Positions 47,003 through 57,430 of a stretch of 64,000 bases of DNA are shown here, in pieces. This DNA comes from Acidisoma cellulosilyticum (GTDB lineage Bacteria; Pseudomonadota; Alphaproteobacteria; Acetobacterales; Acetobacteraceae): the NCBI RefSeq assembly GCF_020621385.1, contig NZ_JAESVA010000001.1, forward strand, positions 496,001-560,000, written 5' to 3'. The position numbers were made by a program, and so were the translations under genes. The notes under the pieces are model-generated. The model was given only the letters and a program-made list of their open reading frames with translations. It searched no databases and was not told the DNA's origin. The stretch's first letter is position 1. Each line of letters starts with the position of its first letter.

Positions 47003-48289
47003 ATGACGAAAAGCGGATTCCTGACGGAAGCCAAGGCACGCGGCTTTGTCTTTCAATGCACGGACGAGGCAGCGCTGGACGAGGCGCTGCTGACCAATTC
47101 CGTCGCGGGCTATATCGGCTTCGACCCGACCGGCAATAGCCTGCATGTCGGGCATATGGTGCAGATCATGCTGCTGCGCCTGCTGCAGAAGCACGGCCAC
47201 AAGGCGGTCGCGCTGCTGGGCGGCGGCACCGCCAAGATCGGCGATCCGTCCTTCCGCGAGGAAGCGCGGCAGTTGATGACGGATGAGACGATTGCCGAGA
47301 ATATCGCCGGCATCCGCCGCAATATCGAACCTTTCCTGACCTTCGGGGAAGGCGAGACCGATGCCATCATGGCGAATAACGCCGATTGGCTGGACAAGCT
47401 CGGCTATATCGAATTGCTGCGCGAAATCGGGCCGCATTTCAGCATCAGCCGCATGCTCGCCTTCGACAGCGTTAAGTCCCGCCTGGACCGCGAACAGGGG
47501 CTGACCTTCCTGGAATTCAACTACTCCATCCTGCAAAGCTACGATTTCCGCGAGCTCAACCGCCGCCATGGCGTGAACCTGCAGATGGGCGGGTCCGACC
47601 AATGGGGCAATATCGTCTCGGGCGTCGATCTGGTGCGCCGCACGGATGCGAAGACCGTCTATGGCCTCACCGCGCCGCTGATCACCACCGCCTCCGGCGC
47701 CAAGATGGGCAAGACCGCCAAGGGTGCCGTCTGGCTGACGGCCGAGCGCACCTCGCCCTTCGACTATTGGCAGTTCTGGCGGAATACCGAGGACGCCGAT
47801 GTCGGCCGCTTCCTGAGGCTGTTCACCGCCCTGCCGCTGGACGAAATTTCTCGACTGGAAGCGCTCGGCGGCGCCGAAATCAATGAGGCGAAAAAGATCC
47901 TGGCGACTGAGGCGACGGCGCTCTGCCATGGCCGGGCGGCGGCCGAGGCCGCAGCCGAGACCGCGCGACTGGCTTTCGAGGAGGGTGCGGCCGTCGATAC
48001 CCTGCCGACCGTCACTGTGCCGGCCGCTGAGCTTGGGGCCGGCATTCCGGCCTTCGCGCTTCTGGTTCAGGCCGGCATGGCGGCAACCAATGGCGAGGCC
48101 CGCCGGCTGATCCGTGGCGGTGGCGCCCGCCTGAACGATCTTCCTTTCTCCGAGGAAGGGCAGCTTGTGACGGCCGACGATCTGCGTGACGGCGCGCTGA
48201 AACTGTCGGCAGGCAAGAAGCAGCACAAACTCATCCGCACGGAAATCCCCCAAGTGGAAACGAATAAAAGAAAAGGATTTCGCTCCTAA
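47003..48289 (+). CDS. tyrS: Tyrosyl-tRNA synthetase
   Basis: 428 residues from ATG 47003. Class I signatures are HVGH (for HIGH) in [13 protein letters not shown], and KMGKT (for KMSKS) in [13 protein letters not shown]; the tyrosine-binding [15 protein letters not shown] and [13 protein letters not shown] are present. The C-terminus has an S4-like RNA-binding domain ([16 protein letters not shown]). The next small gene starts on the last base of its stop codon. Confidence 0.96.
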   Translation: MTKSGFLTEAKARGFVFQCTDEAALDEALLTNSVAGYIGFDPTGNSLHVGHMVQIMLLRLLQKHGHKAVALLGGGTAKIGDPSFREEARQLMTDETIAENIAGIRRNIEPFLTFGEGETDAIMANNADWLDKLGYIELLREIGPHFSISRMLAFDSVKSRLDREQGLTFLEFNYSILQSYDFRELNRRHGVNLQMGGSDQWGNIVSGVDLVRRTDAKTVYGLTAPLITTASGAKMGKTAKGAVWLTAERTSPFDYWQFWRNTEDADVGRFLRLFTALPLDEISRLEALGGAEINEAKKILATEATALCHGRAAAEAAAETARLAFEEGAAVDTLPTVTVPAAELGAGIPAFALLVQAGMAATNGEARRLIRGGGARLNDLPFSEEGQLVTADDLRDGALKLSAGKKQHKLIRTEIPQVETNKRKGFRS

Positions 48290-48603
48290 TGACGCAGGAA
48301 GAAATCACTGCCTGGGCTTTGAGCAATGGCTGGCAGATGATCGCCGGCAATCTCAGCCTGACCAAGCCCCGCCTGCATAAGGAGGCGATCGTCCGCATCG
48401 TCCTGAAGGCGACGGTCGCCAATCTGGAAGTGAAGAAGCCTGCGGGAAATAAGTGGGAGAAGATCGCCGGTGCGGCCTATGCCGCGATCGAGCCTGACGA
48501 GGAAGACGGCCCGCCGCGCGGCTTGGGTTTTGAGACGATCCCAAGCTTTTCGATGCTCATGCAGGCGAACAAGGATTCGCAAACCTTTGCGAAGCTGAAA
48601 TAG
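48289..48603 (+). CDS. Small hypothetical protein coupled to tyrS
   Basis: 104 residues; no family recognised. It starts at the TAATG junction with tyrS (1-base overlap). Sequence is mixed alpha/beta with KWEKIAGAAYAAIEPDEEDGPP near the middle, no signal peptide and no membrane helix. The tight junction with tyrS indicates cotranscription, and normal codon use supports a real gene. Confidence 0.72.
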   Translation: MTQEEITAWALSNGWQMIAGNLSLTKPRLHKEAIVRIVLKATVANLEVKKPAGNKWEKIAGAAYAAIEPDEEDGPPRGLGFETIPSFSMLMQANKDSQTFAKLK

Positions 48604-48620
48604 GCGCCTCCGCCGCCAGG

Positions 48621-48654
48621 CCTTATCCCCGCGCTTGTCACGGGGAACTACACG
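48621..48654. repeat. Palindromic repeat unit before dnaE2
   Basis: CCTTATCCCCGCGCTTGTCACGGGGAACTACACG is a diverged single unit of the GTCATCC-type palindrome family. It separates the tyrS pair from the SOS box. Confidence 0.5.
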
Positions 48655-48708
48655 TTCAGGCGCCGCGAGGGTTAGACCCGCAACGCGTAGAGGGACAACG
48701 CGAAACTA

Positions 48709-48723
48709 GAACAAAATAAGAAC
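48709..48723 (+). promoter_or_regulatory. LexA-binding SOS box of dnaE2
   Basis: GAACAAAATAAGAAC reads GAAC-N7-GAAC, the reverse complement of the alphaproteobacterial LexA consensus GTTC-N7-GTTC. It lies 18 bases before the dnaE2 start codon, so LexA binding would block transcription start directly. Confidence 0.88.
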
Positions 48724-48741
48724 ATACTGTAACCTCGCTCC

Positions 48742-51700
48742 ATGCCTTATGTGGAGCTTCAGGTTACCTCGCACTATTCCTTCCTCCGTGGCGCGAGCGG
48801 CGTGGATGAACTGGTCACGACGGCCAAGGCGCTGGGTTACACGTCCATCGGGCTGACGGACCGCAATACCGTCGCCGGCATGGTCCGGGCCTATCTGGCA
48901 GCCCGGGACGCCGGGCTCACGCTTATCCCCGGCTGCCGGTTGGATTTCACCGACGCGCCCTCCCTTCTCGTCTACCCGAAAAACCGCGCCGGCTGGTCGC
49001 ATCTCTGCCAGCTGCTGACGACGGGCAAGGCGCATGGGTTCAAGGCGACCGAGCGCGCCGGCACCTGCCACCTGCATCAGGCCGATCTGGCGGCTGCCTC
49101 CGCAGGCCTGATCGCGATTTCGCTGGTGGAGGCGGATAGCGCTGACCTCGCGGATCATCTTGTCTGGCTGCGGAAGACCTTCGGCCGGGACGCCTATCTC
49201 AGCCTCTCACCCCGGCGCCTGCCGGGGGAAGCCGTGCGGCTGCATGCTCTGGCGACGGCCGGTCGTGCGGCCCGCCTTCCCCTCATCGCAACCGGAGATG
49301 TGCTGTATCACGCACCCGAACGACGGGTGTTGCAGGATGTGGTGACAGCCATCCGCACCCATCGGCAGATCGACGATGTCGGTTTTCTGCGGGAGCGCTA
49401 TGCCGACCGTCATCTGCGCACACCGCAGGAAATGGCGCGGCTGATGCGGGCCTATCCCGAGGCGATCCGCAATACCGAGGCGCTGGCGGAAACGGCAAAA
49501 TTCGACCTCACCGCCATCGAATATCAATACCCAACCGAAACGACCATCCAGGGCGAGAGCGCGCAGGACACCTTGTCCCGACTTGTCTGGACGGAAGGCA
49601 TCCCCTTTCGCTATCCGCAGGGCGCTTCGGCAGCCATCATCAAGCAGATCAAACACGAACTCGCGCTTATCGAGGAATTTGACTACGCACCTTACTTTCT
49701 GACGGTACATACGATTGTCCGCTACGCACGCGGCGAAGAGATTCTCTGCCAGGGGCGCGGCTCGGCCGCCAATTCCGTCATCTGCTATGTGCTGGGCATT
49801 ACCGAGATTGATCCTATCGACAGCAATCTCCTCTTCGAGCGTTTTCTGTCAGCCGCACGGCGCGAGCCGCCCGATATCGATGTCGATTTCGAGCATGAGC
49901 GGCGGGAGGAGGTCATTCAATGGGTCTATGACCATTACGGGCGACATCGCGCGGCGCTGTGTGCGACCGTCATGCGCTATCGCACGCGCGGCGCGGTGCG
50001 GGACGTCGGCAAGGCACTGGGCCTGACGGAGGATGTCACGGCCGCACTCGCCGGGCAGACCTGGGGCTGGTCTGAAGACGGCATCACGGATGAGGAAGCC
50101 GCCGGCATCAATATCAACGCGCAGGACGACCGCATCCGCCTGACGCTTGATCTATCAAAAATATTGATCGGCTTCCCGCGCCAGCTGGGCACGCATCCCG
50201 GTGGTTTTGTGCTGACGGAGGACAATCTGGCCGATCTTGTGCCGATCACGCCCGCCGCGATGAAGGATCGTCAGGTCATCGAATGGGACAAGGATGATAT
50301 CAACGCGCTGCGTTTTATGAAGGTCGATGTTCTGGGCCTCGGCATGCTCGGCTGCATGCGCCGTGCCTTCGAACTTCTCGATGAGCATTACGACGAAACG
50401 CTGACGCTTGCTTCGATCCCAAAAGAAGACCGCGCAACCTATGCGATGATTTCCAAGGCCGATACGCTCGGCACTTTTCAGATCGAAAGCCGGGCGCAGA
50501 TGTCCATGCTGCCGCGCCTGCGGCCGCAGACTTTCTACGATCTCGTCATTCAAGTCGCGATCGTGCGACCTGGTCCGATCCAGGGCGACATGGTGCATCC
50601 CTATCTGAAACGACGACAGAACCCGCAGGACGTCACCTATCCTACCGCCGCATTGGAACGCGTTCTCAAAAAGACGCTCGGCGTGCCGCTGTTTCAGGAA
50701 CAGGCGATGCAGATCGCCATCCATTGCGCTGGCTTCACGCCAACCGAGGCCGATCAGCTGCGTCGCTCCATGGCGACCTTCAAGATGACAGGCGGGGTTT
50801 CCAAATTCCGCGACAAGCTGATCCAGGGCATGCTGGAACGAGACTATAAGCGGGAGTTTGCCGAAAATACCATCCGGCAGATAGAAGGTTTCGGCTCCTA
50901 CGGTTTTCCTGAAAGCCATGCGGCGAGTTTCGCGCTCATCGCCTATGCCAGCGCCTGGATGAAGTGTCATCACCCGAATGTCTTTGCGGCGGCCCTGCTC
51001 AATAGCCAGCCCATGGGATTCTACGCACCTGCGCAGATCGTGGAGGATGCAAGGGTGCATGGTGTGGAGATCCGCCCGGTCTCTGCCGTTCATTCGCGCT
51101 GGGACTGCACGCTGGAACAGACGGCTGAACGCCGCCACGCGCTGCGGCTTGGGCTGCGCATGGCCAAGGGATTGAGCAATGTCGATGCGGCCCATCTCGT
51201 CACTGTCCGGGAAGCGGCCCCTTTCACCTCGGTCGAGGATCTGGCCGACCGCACCGCGCTCCCCCGGACAGTCCTGGAATATCTGGCCGGCGCCGATGCC
51301 TTCCACGAATTCGGGCTGGATCGCAGGCGCGCGCTCTGGCTCATCCGTGGTCTGGCCGACAGCGCCCTGCCGCTGTTCACGGCGCGCGCCGCGGGTGCGG
51401 CGGAGCCCGAGGTCAAGCTGACGCCGATGACCGAACCGCGCGAGGTGGTGGAGGATTATCGCAGTACCGGCCTGTCGCTGCGCGCGCATCCCTTGTCCTT
51501 CCTGCGCCCCCACCTCGCCCAGCGCGGTATCCGCCCCTGCGCCGATCTGCGGCATCTGCGTGATGGCCGTCGCGCGACACTGTCCGGGCTCATCCTCGTG
51601 CGTCAGCGCCCGGGCTCGGCCAAGGGCGTGATTTTCGTGACCATCGAGGATGAGACGGGTTTCGCCAATGTCGTCGTCTGGCCGAGCATATTCGAGGCCA

Positions 51701-51957
51701 ATCGCCCGACCATTCTCGGCGCGCGGATGCTGGCCGTTCATGGCCGCGTCCAGAAAGAAGGCGAAGTCATTCACCTGATTGCCGATCGGGTTGAAAATCT
51801 CTCCCCTCTCCTCGATCATTTGAGCCTGAAGGACGAGCATTTCCCACTGCAAACCGCGCGCGGCGACGAAGCAAAACATGGCGGCGCACCGGACCACCGC
51901 ACCGTGACCAGCCGCGCGCGTTCTGCCTTGCGCGTGCCGACGCGGGATTTTCGCTGA
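48742..51957 (+). CDS. dnaE2: Error-prone DNA polymerase III alpha subunit DnaE2
   Basis: Translesion polymerase of the C family, 1071 residues, a normal DnaE2 length. N-terminal PHP domain ([15 protein letters not shown]), [15 protein letters not shown], catalytic acids in [13 protein letters not shown] (D378 and D380), helix-hairpin-helix and OB parts near the C-terminus ([25 protein letters not shown]). DnaE2 works with ImuA and ImuB in SOS mutagenesis in many alphaproteobacteria; neither gene is here. It follows a LexA box at 48709, consistent with damage induction. Confidence 0.95.
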   Translation: MPYVELQVTSHYSFLRGASGVDELVTTAKALGYTSIGLTDRNTVAGMVRAYLAARDAGLTLIPGCRLDFTDAPSLLVYPKNRAGWSHLCQLLTTGKAHGFKATERAGTCHLHQADLAAASAGLIAISLVEADSADLADHLVWLRKTFGRDAYLSLSPRRLPGEAVRLHALATAGRAARLPLIATGDVLYHAPERRVLQDVVTAIRTHRQIDDVGFLRERYADRHLRTPQEMARLMRAYPEAIRNTEALAETAKFDLTAIEYQYPTETTIQGESAQDTLSRLVWTEGIPFRYPQGASAAIIKQIKHELALIEEFDYAPYFLTVHTIVRYARGEEILCQGRGSAANSVICYVLGITEIDPIDSNLLFERFLSAARREPPDIDVDFEHERREEVIQWVYDHYGRHRAALCATVMRYRTRGAVRDVGKALGLTEDVTAALAGQTWGWSEDGITDEEAAGININAQDDRIRLTLDLSKILIGFPRQLGTHPGGFVLTEDNLADLVPITPAAMKDRQVIEWDKDDINALRFMKVDVLGLGMLGCMRRAFELLDEHYDETLTLASIPKEDRATYAMISKADTLGTFQIESRAQMSMLPRLRPQTFYDLVIQVAIVRPGPIQGDMVHPYLKRRQNPQDVTYPTAALERVLKKTLGVPLFQEQAMQIAIHCAGFTPTEADQLRRSMATFKMTGGVSKFRDKLIQGMLERDYKREFAENTIRQIEGFGSYGFPESHAASFALIAYASAWMKCHHPNVFAAALLNSQPMGFYAPAQIVEDARVHGVEIRPVSAVHSRWDCTLEQTAERRHALRLGLRMAKGLSNVDAAHLVTVREAAPFTSVEDLADRTALPRTVLEYLAGADAFHEFGLDRRRALWLIRGLADSALPLFTARAAGAAEPEVKLTPMTEPREVVEDYRSTGLSLRAHPLSFLRPHLAQRGIRPCADLRHLRDGRRATLSGLILVRQRPGSAKGVIFVTIEDETGFANVVVWPSIFEANRPTILGARMLAVHGRVQKEGEVIHLIADRVENLSPLLDHLSLKDEHFPLQTARGDEAKHGGAPDHRTVTSRARSALRVPTRDFR

Positions 51958-52088
51958 CAGACAAGGCAACCGACACTGATTCGAATGGCAGAATGTCAGA
52001 CCTTGGCGGAAAAGATAGAAAAGCCACCATTCCTTTGTTGACCCATATCGGATCATTTTTTGTCCCGAACGCATCAGCCTGCCGTGCG

Positions 52089-52985
52089 TCAGTCGCGCGA
52101 CAGGGGCAGCCCCGCCAGAAGTGGAGCGTAAGCGGCGAGCCTGCGGGACAGGAACTCCGTGAACAGCCGCACGCGCTTCGTCTTGCGTGTCTCCCCCTGC
52201 GTGAGAAGCCAGAGCGTTCCATACATGTGCAGGCCAGTGCCCGGCACTCTGACCAGCAAGGGGTCGGCATCTCCGACGAAACACGGTAGTGTCGTCATCC
52301 CGATCCCTTGCTGAACCGCGACGATCTGTGCCTCGATATCCGTGCTCCTGAACGGAACCGCCGTGGTACGAACCTCACCCTCATGCGCCCAATTCGGGAC
52401 GCCATACATGCTGACGACGATCCACCGGATGGGGTCGGACGCGCCCGCACGCCAGGCGGCCAGTCGCTCGCGAGACATATAGACGGCGCCGAACAGCTCC
52501 GGTCCCTTCAGGCCGTGAAGATTGAGCGGCAGGGTTTTGCGGTCGTAAACGACGCGGATCGCAACATCGGCCTCCCGGTTGGTCAGATTTGCCAACTCAC
52601 CGGACGACAGGATGTCCATCTCGATATCCGGATGCAGACGCACGAAATCGGCGAAGTCCGGCATGAGCAGATGTGTCGCGAGGGGCGGCGCCAGCGTGAC
52701 CCGCAGAAGCCCGCGCACGCTCTGGTCGCGACCGAAGACGCGCGTCTCCAACTGCAGCGACGACGCTTCCATCTGGCCCGCGAGTTCGAGAACCTCCTCG
52801 CCTGCTTCCGTCAGGCGGTAGCCCGAGGGTCGCTTTTCGAACATCTGCGCCCCGAGGCGCTCCTCCAGATGAGCGATACGTCGCAGCACGGTCGCGTGAT
52901 TCACCCCGACGCGCTCGGCGGCAGCCCGCACCGAGCCTCCGCGCGCGACGGCAAGAAAGTAGCGAACGTCATCCCAGTCGATCAT
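52089..52985 (-). CDS. LysR family transcriptional regulator
   Basis: 298 residues from ATG 52985: N-terminal winged HTH (MIDWDDVRYFLAVARGGSVRAAAERVGVNHATVLRRIAHLEERLG) and an effector-binding domain to the C-terminus. It belongs to the DsdC/GcvA-like branch judged by the AxxHATVxRRI helix. It is divergent from the SDR-reductase pair across 283 bases, so it most likely controls these two genes. I see no certain T-N11-A operator. Confidence 0.9.
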   Translation of the reverse strand: MIDWDDVRYFLAVARGGSVRAAAERVGVNHATVLRRIAHLEERLGAQMFEKRPSGYRLTEAGEEVLELAGQMEASSLQLETRVFGRDQSVRGLLRVTLAPPLATHLLMPDFADFVRLHPDIEMDILSSGELANLTNREADVAIRVVYDRKTLPLNLHGLKGPELFGAVYMSRERLAAWRAGASDPIRWIVVSMYGVPNWAHEGEVRTTAVPFRSTDIEAQIVAVQQGIGMTTLPCFVGDADPLLVRVPGTGLHMYGTLWLLTQGETRKTKRVRLFTEFLSRRLAAYAPLLAGLPLSRD

Positions 52986-53268
52986 GGTGCAATCCGGCAC
53001 CGCGCGATGCGCCTTTTAAAGCCCTTGTTCAACGCCATCGACCGTCCTCTCGGCTAAGGGCAGCACAGGCCAGGATCATAGTCGATGCCGACAGGCACGG
53101 CCATATTTCGAATGGCGGACAACCTCGTCATGGCTGGCGCCGGCTGTTCAACCGGATCGATTTCGCACCACCGATGTGCGCGCTTCTGCACTCAACGCCT
53201 GATGCCGGCAGACCTATGTCGAGGGTCTCGGGGGCTTCCCCGAAGGACCAAGTTTGAAAGGAAAAGTC

Positions 53269-54003
53269 ATGGGAAAGCTGGACAGCAAGGTTGCCGTCAT
53301 CACGGGCGGATCGAGCGGCATGGCGCTGGCGAGCGCCAAGCGGTTCGTCGAAGAAGGCGCTTATGTTTTCATCACGGGTCGGAAGCAGGCGGCGCTCGAG
53401 GAGGCCGTCAAGCTGATCGGCCGGAACGTGACCGGCGTGCGCGGCGACGCGGCCAATCTCGACGACCTCGACCGTCTGTTCGACACGGTCAAGCGGGAGA
53501 AGGGCAGGATCGACGTGCTGTACGCAAGCGCCGGCACGGGCGAAGCCGTCCCATTGGGCGAGATTACCGAGCAGCATTTCGATACGACCTTCAACCTGAA
53601 TGCGCGCGGCACGCTGTTCGCGGTCCAGAAGGCGTTGCCGCTGTTCAACGATGGCGGGTCGATTTTCATGACCGGGTCAGTGGCGTCCATCAAAGGCTTT
53701 CCGGGTTACAGCGTGTATGCGGCGAGCAAGGCGACGTTGCACGCCTTCGCACGCGGTTGGCTCAACGAACTGAAGGGCCGGAACATCCGGGTGAATGTGC
53801 TGCACCCAGGGCCGATCGCCACAGCGATGCAGGACCAAGTTCTCACCGCGGAGGCGAAGCAGATGTTCGAATCCCTGATCCCGCGCGGGAAGATGGGGCT
53901 TCCAGAGGAAATTGCGGCAGCCGCGCTGTTTCTCGCCTCAGACGATTCAAGCTTCGTGAATGGGGTGGAGCTGTCCGTCGACGGCGGCTTCTCGGCCATC
54001 TGA
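53269..54003 (+). CDS. SDR family oxidoreductase controlled by the divergent LysR regulator
   Basis: 244 residues from ATG 53269 with AAAGGA 6 bases upstream. It has TGGSSGMALASAKRF (cofactor site), NLNARGTLFAVQKALP, GSVASIKGFPG and YAASKATLHAFARGWL (catalytic Tyr-Lys), and ends FVNGVELSVDGGFSAI, as in classical SDRs. Substrate not assignable. The next gene, an NADP-binding reductase, starts 41 bases later. Confidence 0.9.
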   Translation: MGKLDSKVAVITGGSSGMALASAKRFVEEGAYVFITGRKQAALEEAVKLIGRNVTGVRGDAANLDDLDRLFDTVKREKGRIDVLYASAGTGEAVPLGEITEQHFDTTFNLNARGTLFAVQKALPLFNDGGSIFMTGSVASIKGFPGYSVYAASKATLHAFARGWLNELKGRNIRVNVLHPGPIATAMQDQVLTAEAKQMFESLIPRGKMGLPEEIAAAALFLASDDSSFVNGVELSVDGGFSAI

Positions 54004-54044
54004 ACGATCGTGGAATCAACGTCAACACAGATCGGAGACGCACC

Positions 54045-54644
54045 ATGAGCTACGCAATTGTAGGGTTCGGCAAGATAGGCCAAGCCCTCGCCCAAGCTTT
54101 CGCCCGTAAAAACATCGATGTGACCGTGGCCGGCCGCCGGCTGCCCGAGGCTTTGGCGTCGCAGGCCCGGGCGATTGGACCCAGGGTCGTCGCCACGTCA
54201 CTGCAAGATGCGCTCGCGGCCGACACGATCATCCTGGCCGTGCCGTTCGAGGAGCATCACGCGGTGGCGTCGGCCCTTCCGAACTGGGGAGGCAAGACGA
54301 TCATCGACACCATGAACACGTTAGTTTCCCCTGAGGAGCTGGATGGCCTCCCGTCCTCCGCCTTCGTCGCGAAGGCATTCACCGGCGCGAAGGTCGTGAA
54401 AGCCTTCAATCACCTGATTGCCGCCAAGCTGGCTAGCGACCCGGTCGTCGAGGGCGGCCACCGGGTCGTCTTTCTGTCGAGCGACGACGAGGACGCGACC
54501 GCTCCCGTGGCGGCCTTGGCCAAACAACTCGGGTTCGCACCCGTCAAGCTGGGAAAGCTCAACGAGGGCGGAGCGCTGGTGCAAGCACGCGGCGGTGTTT
54601 GGGGCCAGCTCATCTTCCAGGATGTATTCAAGAAGGAGCCGTAA
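54045..54644 (+). CDS. NADPH-dependent F420 reductase-like NAD(P)-binding protein
   Basis: 199 residues, an N-terminal Rossmann fold (MSYAIVGFGKIGQALAQAFARK) and the ILAVPFEEHH, KTIIDTMNTL and KAFTGAKVVKAFNHLIAAKL blocks typical of FNO-like proteins. Despite the name, most bacterial members act as NADPH oxidoreductases of unknown substrate. GGAG precedes the ATG. Partner of the SDR gene; the LysR regulator divides the cassette. Confidence 0.85.
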   Translation: MSYAIVGFGKIGQALAQAFARKNIDVTVAGRRLPEALASQARAIGPRVVATSLQDALAADTIILAVPFEEHHAVASALPNWGGKTIIDTMNTLVSPEELDGLPSSAFVAKAFTGAKVVKAFNHLIAAKLASDPVVEGGHRVVFLSSDDEDATAPVAALAKQLGFAPVKLGKLNEGGALVQARGGVWGQLIFQDVFKKEP

Positions 54645-54650
54645 TCGATC

Positions 54651-54757
54651 CAGAGCGTTTCCTGTTCGCTTAGGCTCACAGATACCGCTCTAGATTATTG
54701 TTTTTGCGAGCATCTTCACCCGGCCAGATGAGTCCATCTGACCGGGATCTGCTCTAA
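54651..54757. repeat. ~107-bp dispersed repeat (copy B, inverted relative to copy A)
   Basis: Starts CAGAGCGTTTCCTG and ends GGATCTGCTCTAA. Its reverse complement aligns along its whole length with 38702-38808 with roughly ten substitutions. It follows the reductase stop by 6 bases, so both copies lie right after a gene end. Confidence 0.82.
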
Positions 54758-54944
54758 GACCGTCTGATTTGGCCCGAGAGATACTCGGCCATCCATACGC
54801 TCAATGACAACGACGGGAAGGTGTCCCCGGGCCTCACGCATAGGGCCTTTGCTCCAAAATCGAGTGTCACGGAAATTTCTGCCGCAAGCCCGACATGATC
54901 ACGGCGTTTGGTGCCTTATTCGCCCGCCGCCGCAGGAGCCGCTT

Positions 54945-56252
54945 TTGCCCGCCCGCTTTGCTTCCATCGTGCCCGTCCTGCTCGGCGTTCTGATCGCGGA
55001 AGTCGCGCTTGGGATGATGACGACGCTCATCCCGATCGATCTCGCGTCGCATGGGCTGAAGGCCAATGCCATCGGGTTGGTCGGATCAGGCTATTTCGTC
55101 GGCTTCCTCATCGGCACGCTGACCTGCGCGCGACTGGTGCGCGCGGTCGGGCATATTCGCGCCTTCGCGGTCTTCCTGGCGCTCTCCGCCGATTGCGCGC
55201 TGCTGATGACGCTGACGCATAATCCGCTGGTCTGGACGGCGCTTCGCCTCATCATGGGCTGGCAACTGTCGGGCATGTTCCTGGTCGCGGAAAGCTGGCT
55301 GAACGACAAGACGGACAATGCGACCCGTGGGCGCACCTTCGGCGCCTATCTGCTCATCTCCTGGGGTGGGGCGGCGCTGGGACCGCTTGCCTATGCCTGC
55401 CTCAAGACCGCCGACCGGTCGCTGATCCTGGTCGGCGTTGGCTTCGCAACCGCCCTGCTGCCCATGGCGCTGACCCCGGTTTCCAATCCGCCGCTGGGTG
55501 AACGCAAGCGCATCGGGCTGATGCGGCTGTTCAATATCTCGCCCATGGGCACGACCTGCGTGATCGCCTCGGGTTTCGTCAACGGGTCCTTCTATACGCT
55601 TGCGCCGATCTATCTGGAGCGGCACGGCATTTCCGCCAGCCAGATCCCGACCTTTCTCTCGGCCTCGCTGATTGCGGCTCTGCTGGTGCAATATCCAGTC
55701 GGCATGGCGGCGGACCGCTTCGGCCGGCGCCCGATCACGGTGGCGGCCCTCGGCCTCGCCGTTCTGACCAGCCTGCTCTTCGCGCTGCTCGGCGGTTCGG
55801 CCTTCTGGGTTCTGGTCGTGCTCGGCGCGGTCCTGGCCGGCGTCACCGCACCGCTCTACGGGCTTGGCGCCGGTCAGACGAATGATCGCGTCGCCCGGTC
55901 CGATTATGTCGCGGCGAGTGGCGGGCTGCTGTTTGCCTGGGCGGTCGGCGCCAGCGCGGGACCGCTGCTGGCGGGTGTGGTCATGACCCATGCCGGCGCC
56001 AATGCGCTGTTTTACTTCCTCGCACTGTTTCTGCTGCTGCTGTCGGGCTTCACCCTGCTCCGCATCCGCAACCGCGCCGGGGTCGAGACGGAAAGCGCCT
56101 TCATCCCCGCCCGCGCGGCACCGACGCAGGTCCCCGAACTCGACGAACCGCTGCCGGTCAGCGAAGAGGTGTCATCTCAGGACGAAGGCGCGGCCGCGGA
56201 ATCCGAAGACGCGCCCTCTGACGATGAAACCGGGCGCGGCAGCAGCACATAA
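54945..56252 (+). CDS. MFS transporter, YcaD-like
   Basis: 435 residues from TTG 54945, chosen because GGAG at 54935-54938 lies 6 bases upstream and the first transmembrane helix (FASIVPVLLGVLIAEVALGMM) follows. Twelve helices, with the YcaD-type LRLIMGWQLSGMFLVAESWLNDKT and PVGMAADRFGRRPITV motifs. The last ~40 residues form an acidic Ser/Glu-rich tail (SEEVSSQDEGAAAESEDAPSDDE) whose coding sequence overlaps the 3' end of mltA on the other strand by 76 bases. Substrate unknown. Confidence 0.85.
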   Translation: MPARFASIVPVLLGVLIAEVALGMMTTLIPIDLASHGLKANAIGLVGSGYFVGFLIGTLTCARLVRAVGHIRAFAVFLALSADCALLMTLTHNPLVWTALRLIMGWQLSGMFLVAESWLNDKTDNATRGRTFGAYLLISWGGAALGPLAYACLKTADRSLILVGVGFATALLPMALTPVSNPPLGERKRIGLMRLFNISPMGTTCVIASGFVNGSFYTLAPIYLERHGISASQIPTFLSASLIAALLVQYPVGMAADRFGRRPITVAALGLAVLTSLLFALLGGSAFWVLVVLGAVLAGVTAPLYGLGAGQTNDRVARSDYVAASGGLLFAWAVGASAGPLLAGVVMTHAGANALFYFLALFLLLLSGFTLLRIRNRAGVETESAFIPARAAPTQVPELDEPLPVSEEVSSQDEGAAAESEDAPSDDETGRGSST

Positions 56253-57430
56253 AGCTGCCCGGCCGCGTTCATCGCGCCCGCGCCGACAGAGGCTTTGCTG
56301 CCCGAGCCGAAGAACAGGTCCGCGCGCAATGGCCCGGTAATGGCCGAGCCCAAATCCTGTGCCACCGTCATCTGCTCCAGCGGCGCATGCGTGACGGGGT
56401 CCGTCGTCACCATCCAGACCGGCGCGCCGAGCGGCAGATAACGACGGTCGACCGCGATGGAACTGCCCGGGGTCAGGCTGACACCCAGAGCGCCCGGCGG
56501 GCCGGCGCCGTCCGGCAATTGCGGCGCGGTGCGGAAGAAGACGTAGGAAGGATTGGCATCCATGATCGCGCGGGCCCGTTCGGGATGCGCTTCCAGCCAG
56601 GCGCGGATGCTCTGCTCGGTCACGTCATTCGGCGCCAGCAGCTTCTGCTGCACCATGATACGGCCGATCGGCACATAGGGCCGGCCGTTCTTGCCGGCAT
56701 AGGTTACGCGCATGATGCTGCCGTCCGGCAGGTCGATCCGCCCTGATCCCTCGATCTGGAGGAAAAAGGCATCGACCGGATCGGCGACCCAGGCAATAGC
56801 CAGATCGTCCGGATTCAGCGCGCCATTCTCGATCTGGAATCGGTCGAAATAGGGAACGACGTGATTGCCGTCCAGGCGGCCGATGGCGGTCTTGCCCGCA
56901 GCCTTCGCCGGATCGAAGGCGCCGAGGTCGATGGTGACGAGATCAGGCGGCAGGCCCAGAAGCGGCGTCTGGTCATTGGCGTCACGCGTGGCGGAGCCCT
57001 GCACTTCCGGCTCATAATAGCCCGTGATCTTGGCCGCCGAACTGCCGCCTTGCGTCACCAGATAAGGCTGGAAATAGGTCTGAAAGAAATTACGCGCGCC
57101 CCCGTCATCCGCCGGCGGCACGCTTTTGGCGGCGGAACAGACACCACCCCACAGAGCCGCCTTGCCGCCAAGGCTGGCCGCCACGCCAGATCCGCCCAGC
57201 GCCTGATCGGGTGGAAAATACTGGATGCGCTGGCAGCTGGCGACGAAGGCGGCAAGTGCCTGGGATGGCTTGGCCGCTGGCCACCCCGGCAATTGGCTCA
57301 TCGATACGGGCTGGAACGTCGCAGACCCCGTCGTGGAACCGCTTGGCAAGGCGCAAGCCGAGAGCGCCGCCAGCGAAACACCGGCGAGCATCGCCCGCAT
57401 CCGACCCATTCGCCGCACAGGAAACCTCAA
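56177..57430 (-). CDS. mltA: Membrane-bound lytic murein transglycosylase A
   Basis: Cleaves peptidoglycan glycan strands to 1,6-anhydro-MurNAc products. 417 residues. The TTG at 57430 overlaps the timA stop (TTGA); an ATG at 57409 is an alternative. MLAGVSLAALSAC gives a lipobox, so it is an outer-membrane lipoprotein. MltA domain: FQTYFQPYLVTQGGS...ITGYYEPEVQGS; a 3D domain with VTDPVTHAPLEQMTVAQDLGSAITG follows. It supplies substrate for AnmK, encoded at 45.9 kb (pathway link is established knowledge). Confidence 0.92.
   Translation of the reverse strand: MRFPVRRMGRMRAMLAGVSLAALSACALPSGSTTGSATFQPVSMSQLPGWPAAKPSQALAAFVASCQRIQYFPPDQALGGSGVAASLGGKAALWGGVCSAAKSVPPADDGGARNFFQTYFQPYLVTQGGSSAAKITGYYEPEVQGSATRDANDQTPLLGLPPDLVTIDLGAFDPAKAAGKTAIGRLDGNHVVPYFDRFQIENGALNPDDLAIAWVADPVDAFFLQIEGSGRIDLPDGSIMRVTYAGKNGRPYVPIGRIMVQQKLLAPNDVTEQSIRAWLEAHPERARAIMDANPSYVFFRTAPQLPDGAGPPGALGVSLTPGSSIAVDRRYLPLGAPVWMVTTDPVTHAPLEQMTVAQDLGSAITGPLRADLFFGSGSKASVGAGAMNAAGQLYVLLPRPVSSSEGASSDSAAAPSS

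Noticed and set aside
50155-52284. A 709-codon open frame on the minus strand across dnaE2
   Set aside because: It is the antisense shadow of a GC-rich gene: no ribosome site, no family similarity, low-complexity His/Arg/Gly composition. The same reasoning removed the long antisense frames over xfp, the aldehyde dehydrogenase, ntrY, tyrS and the SBP gene.
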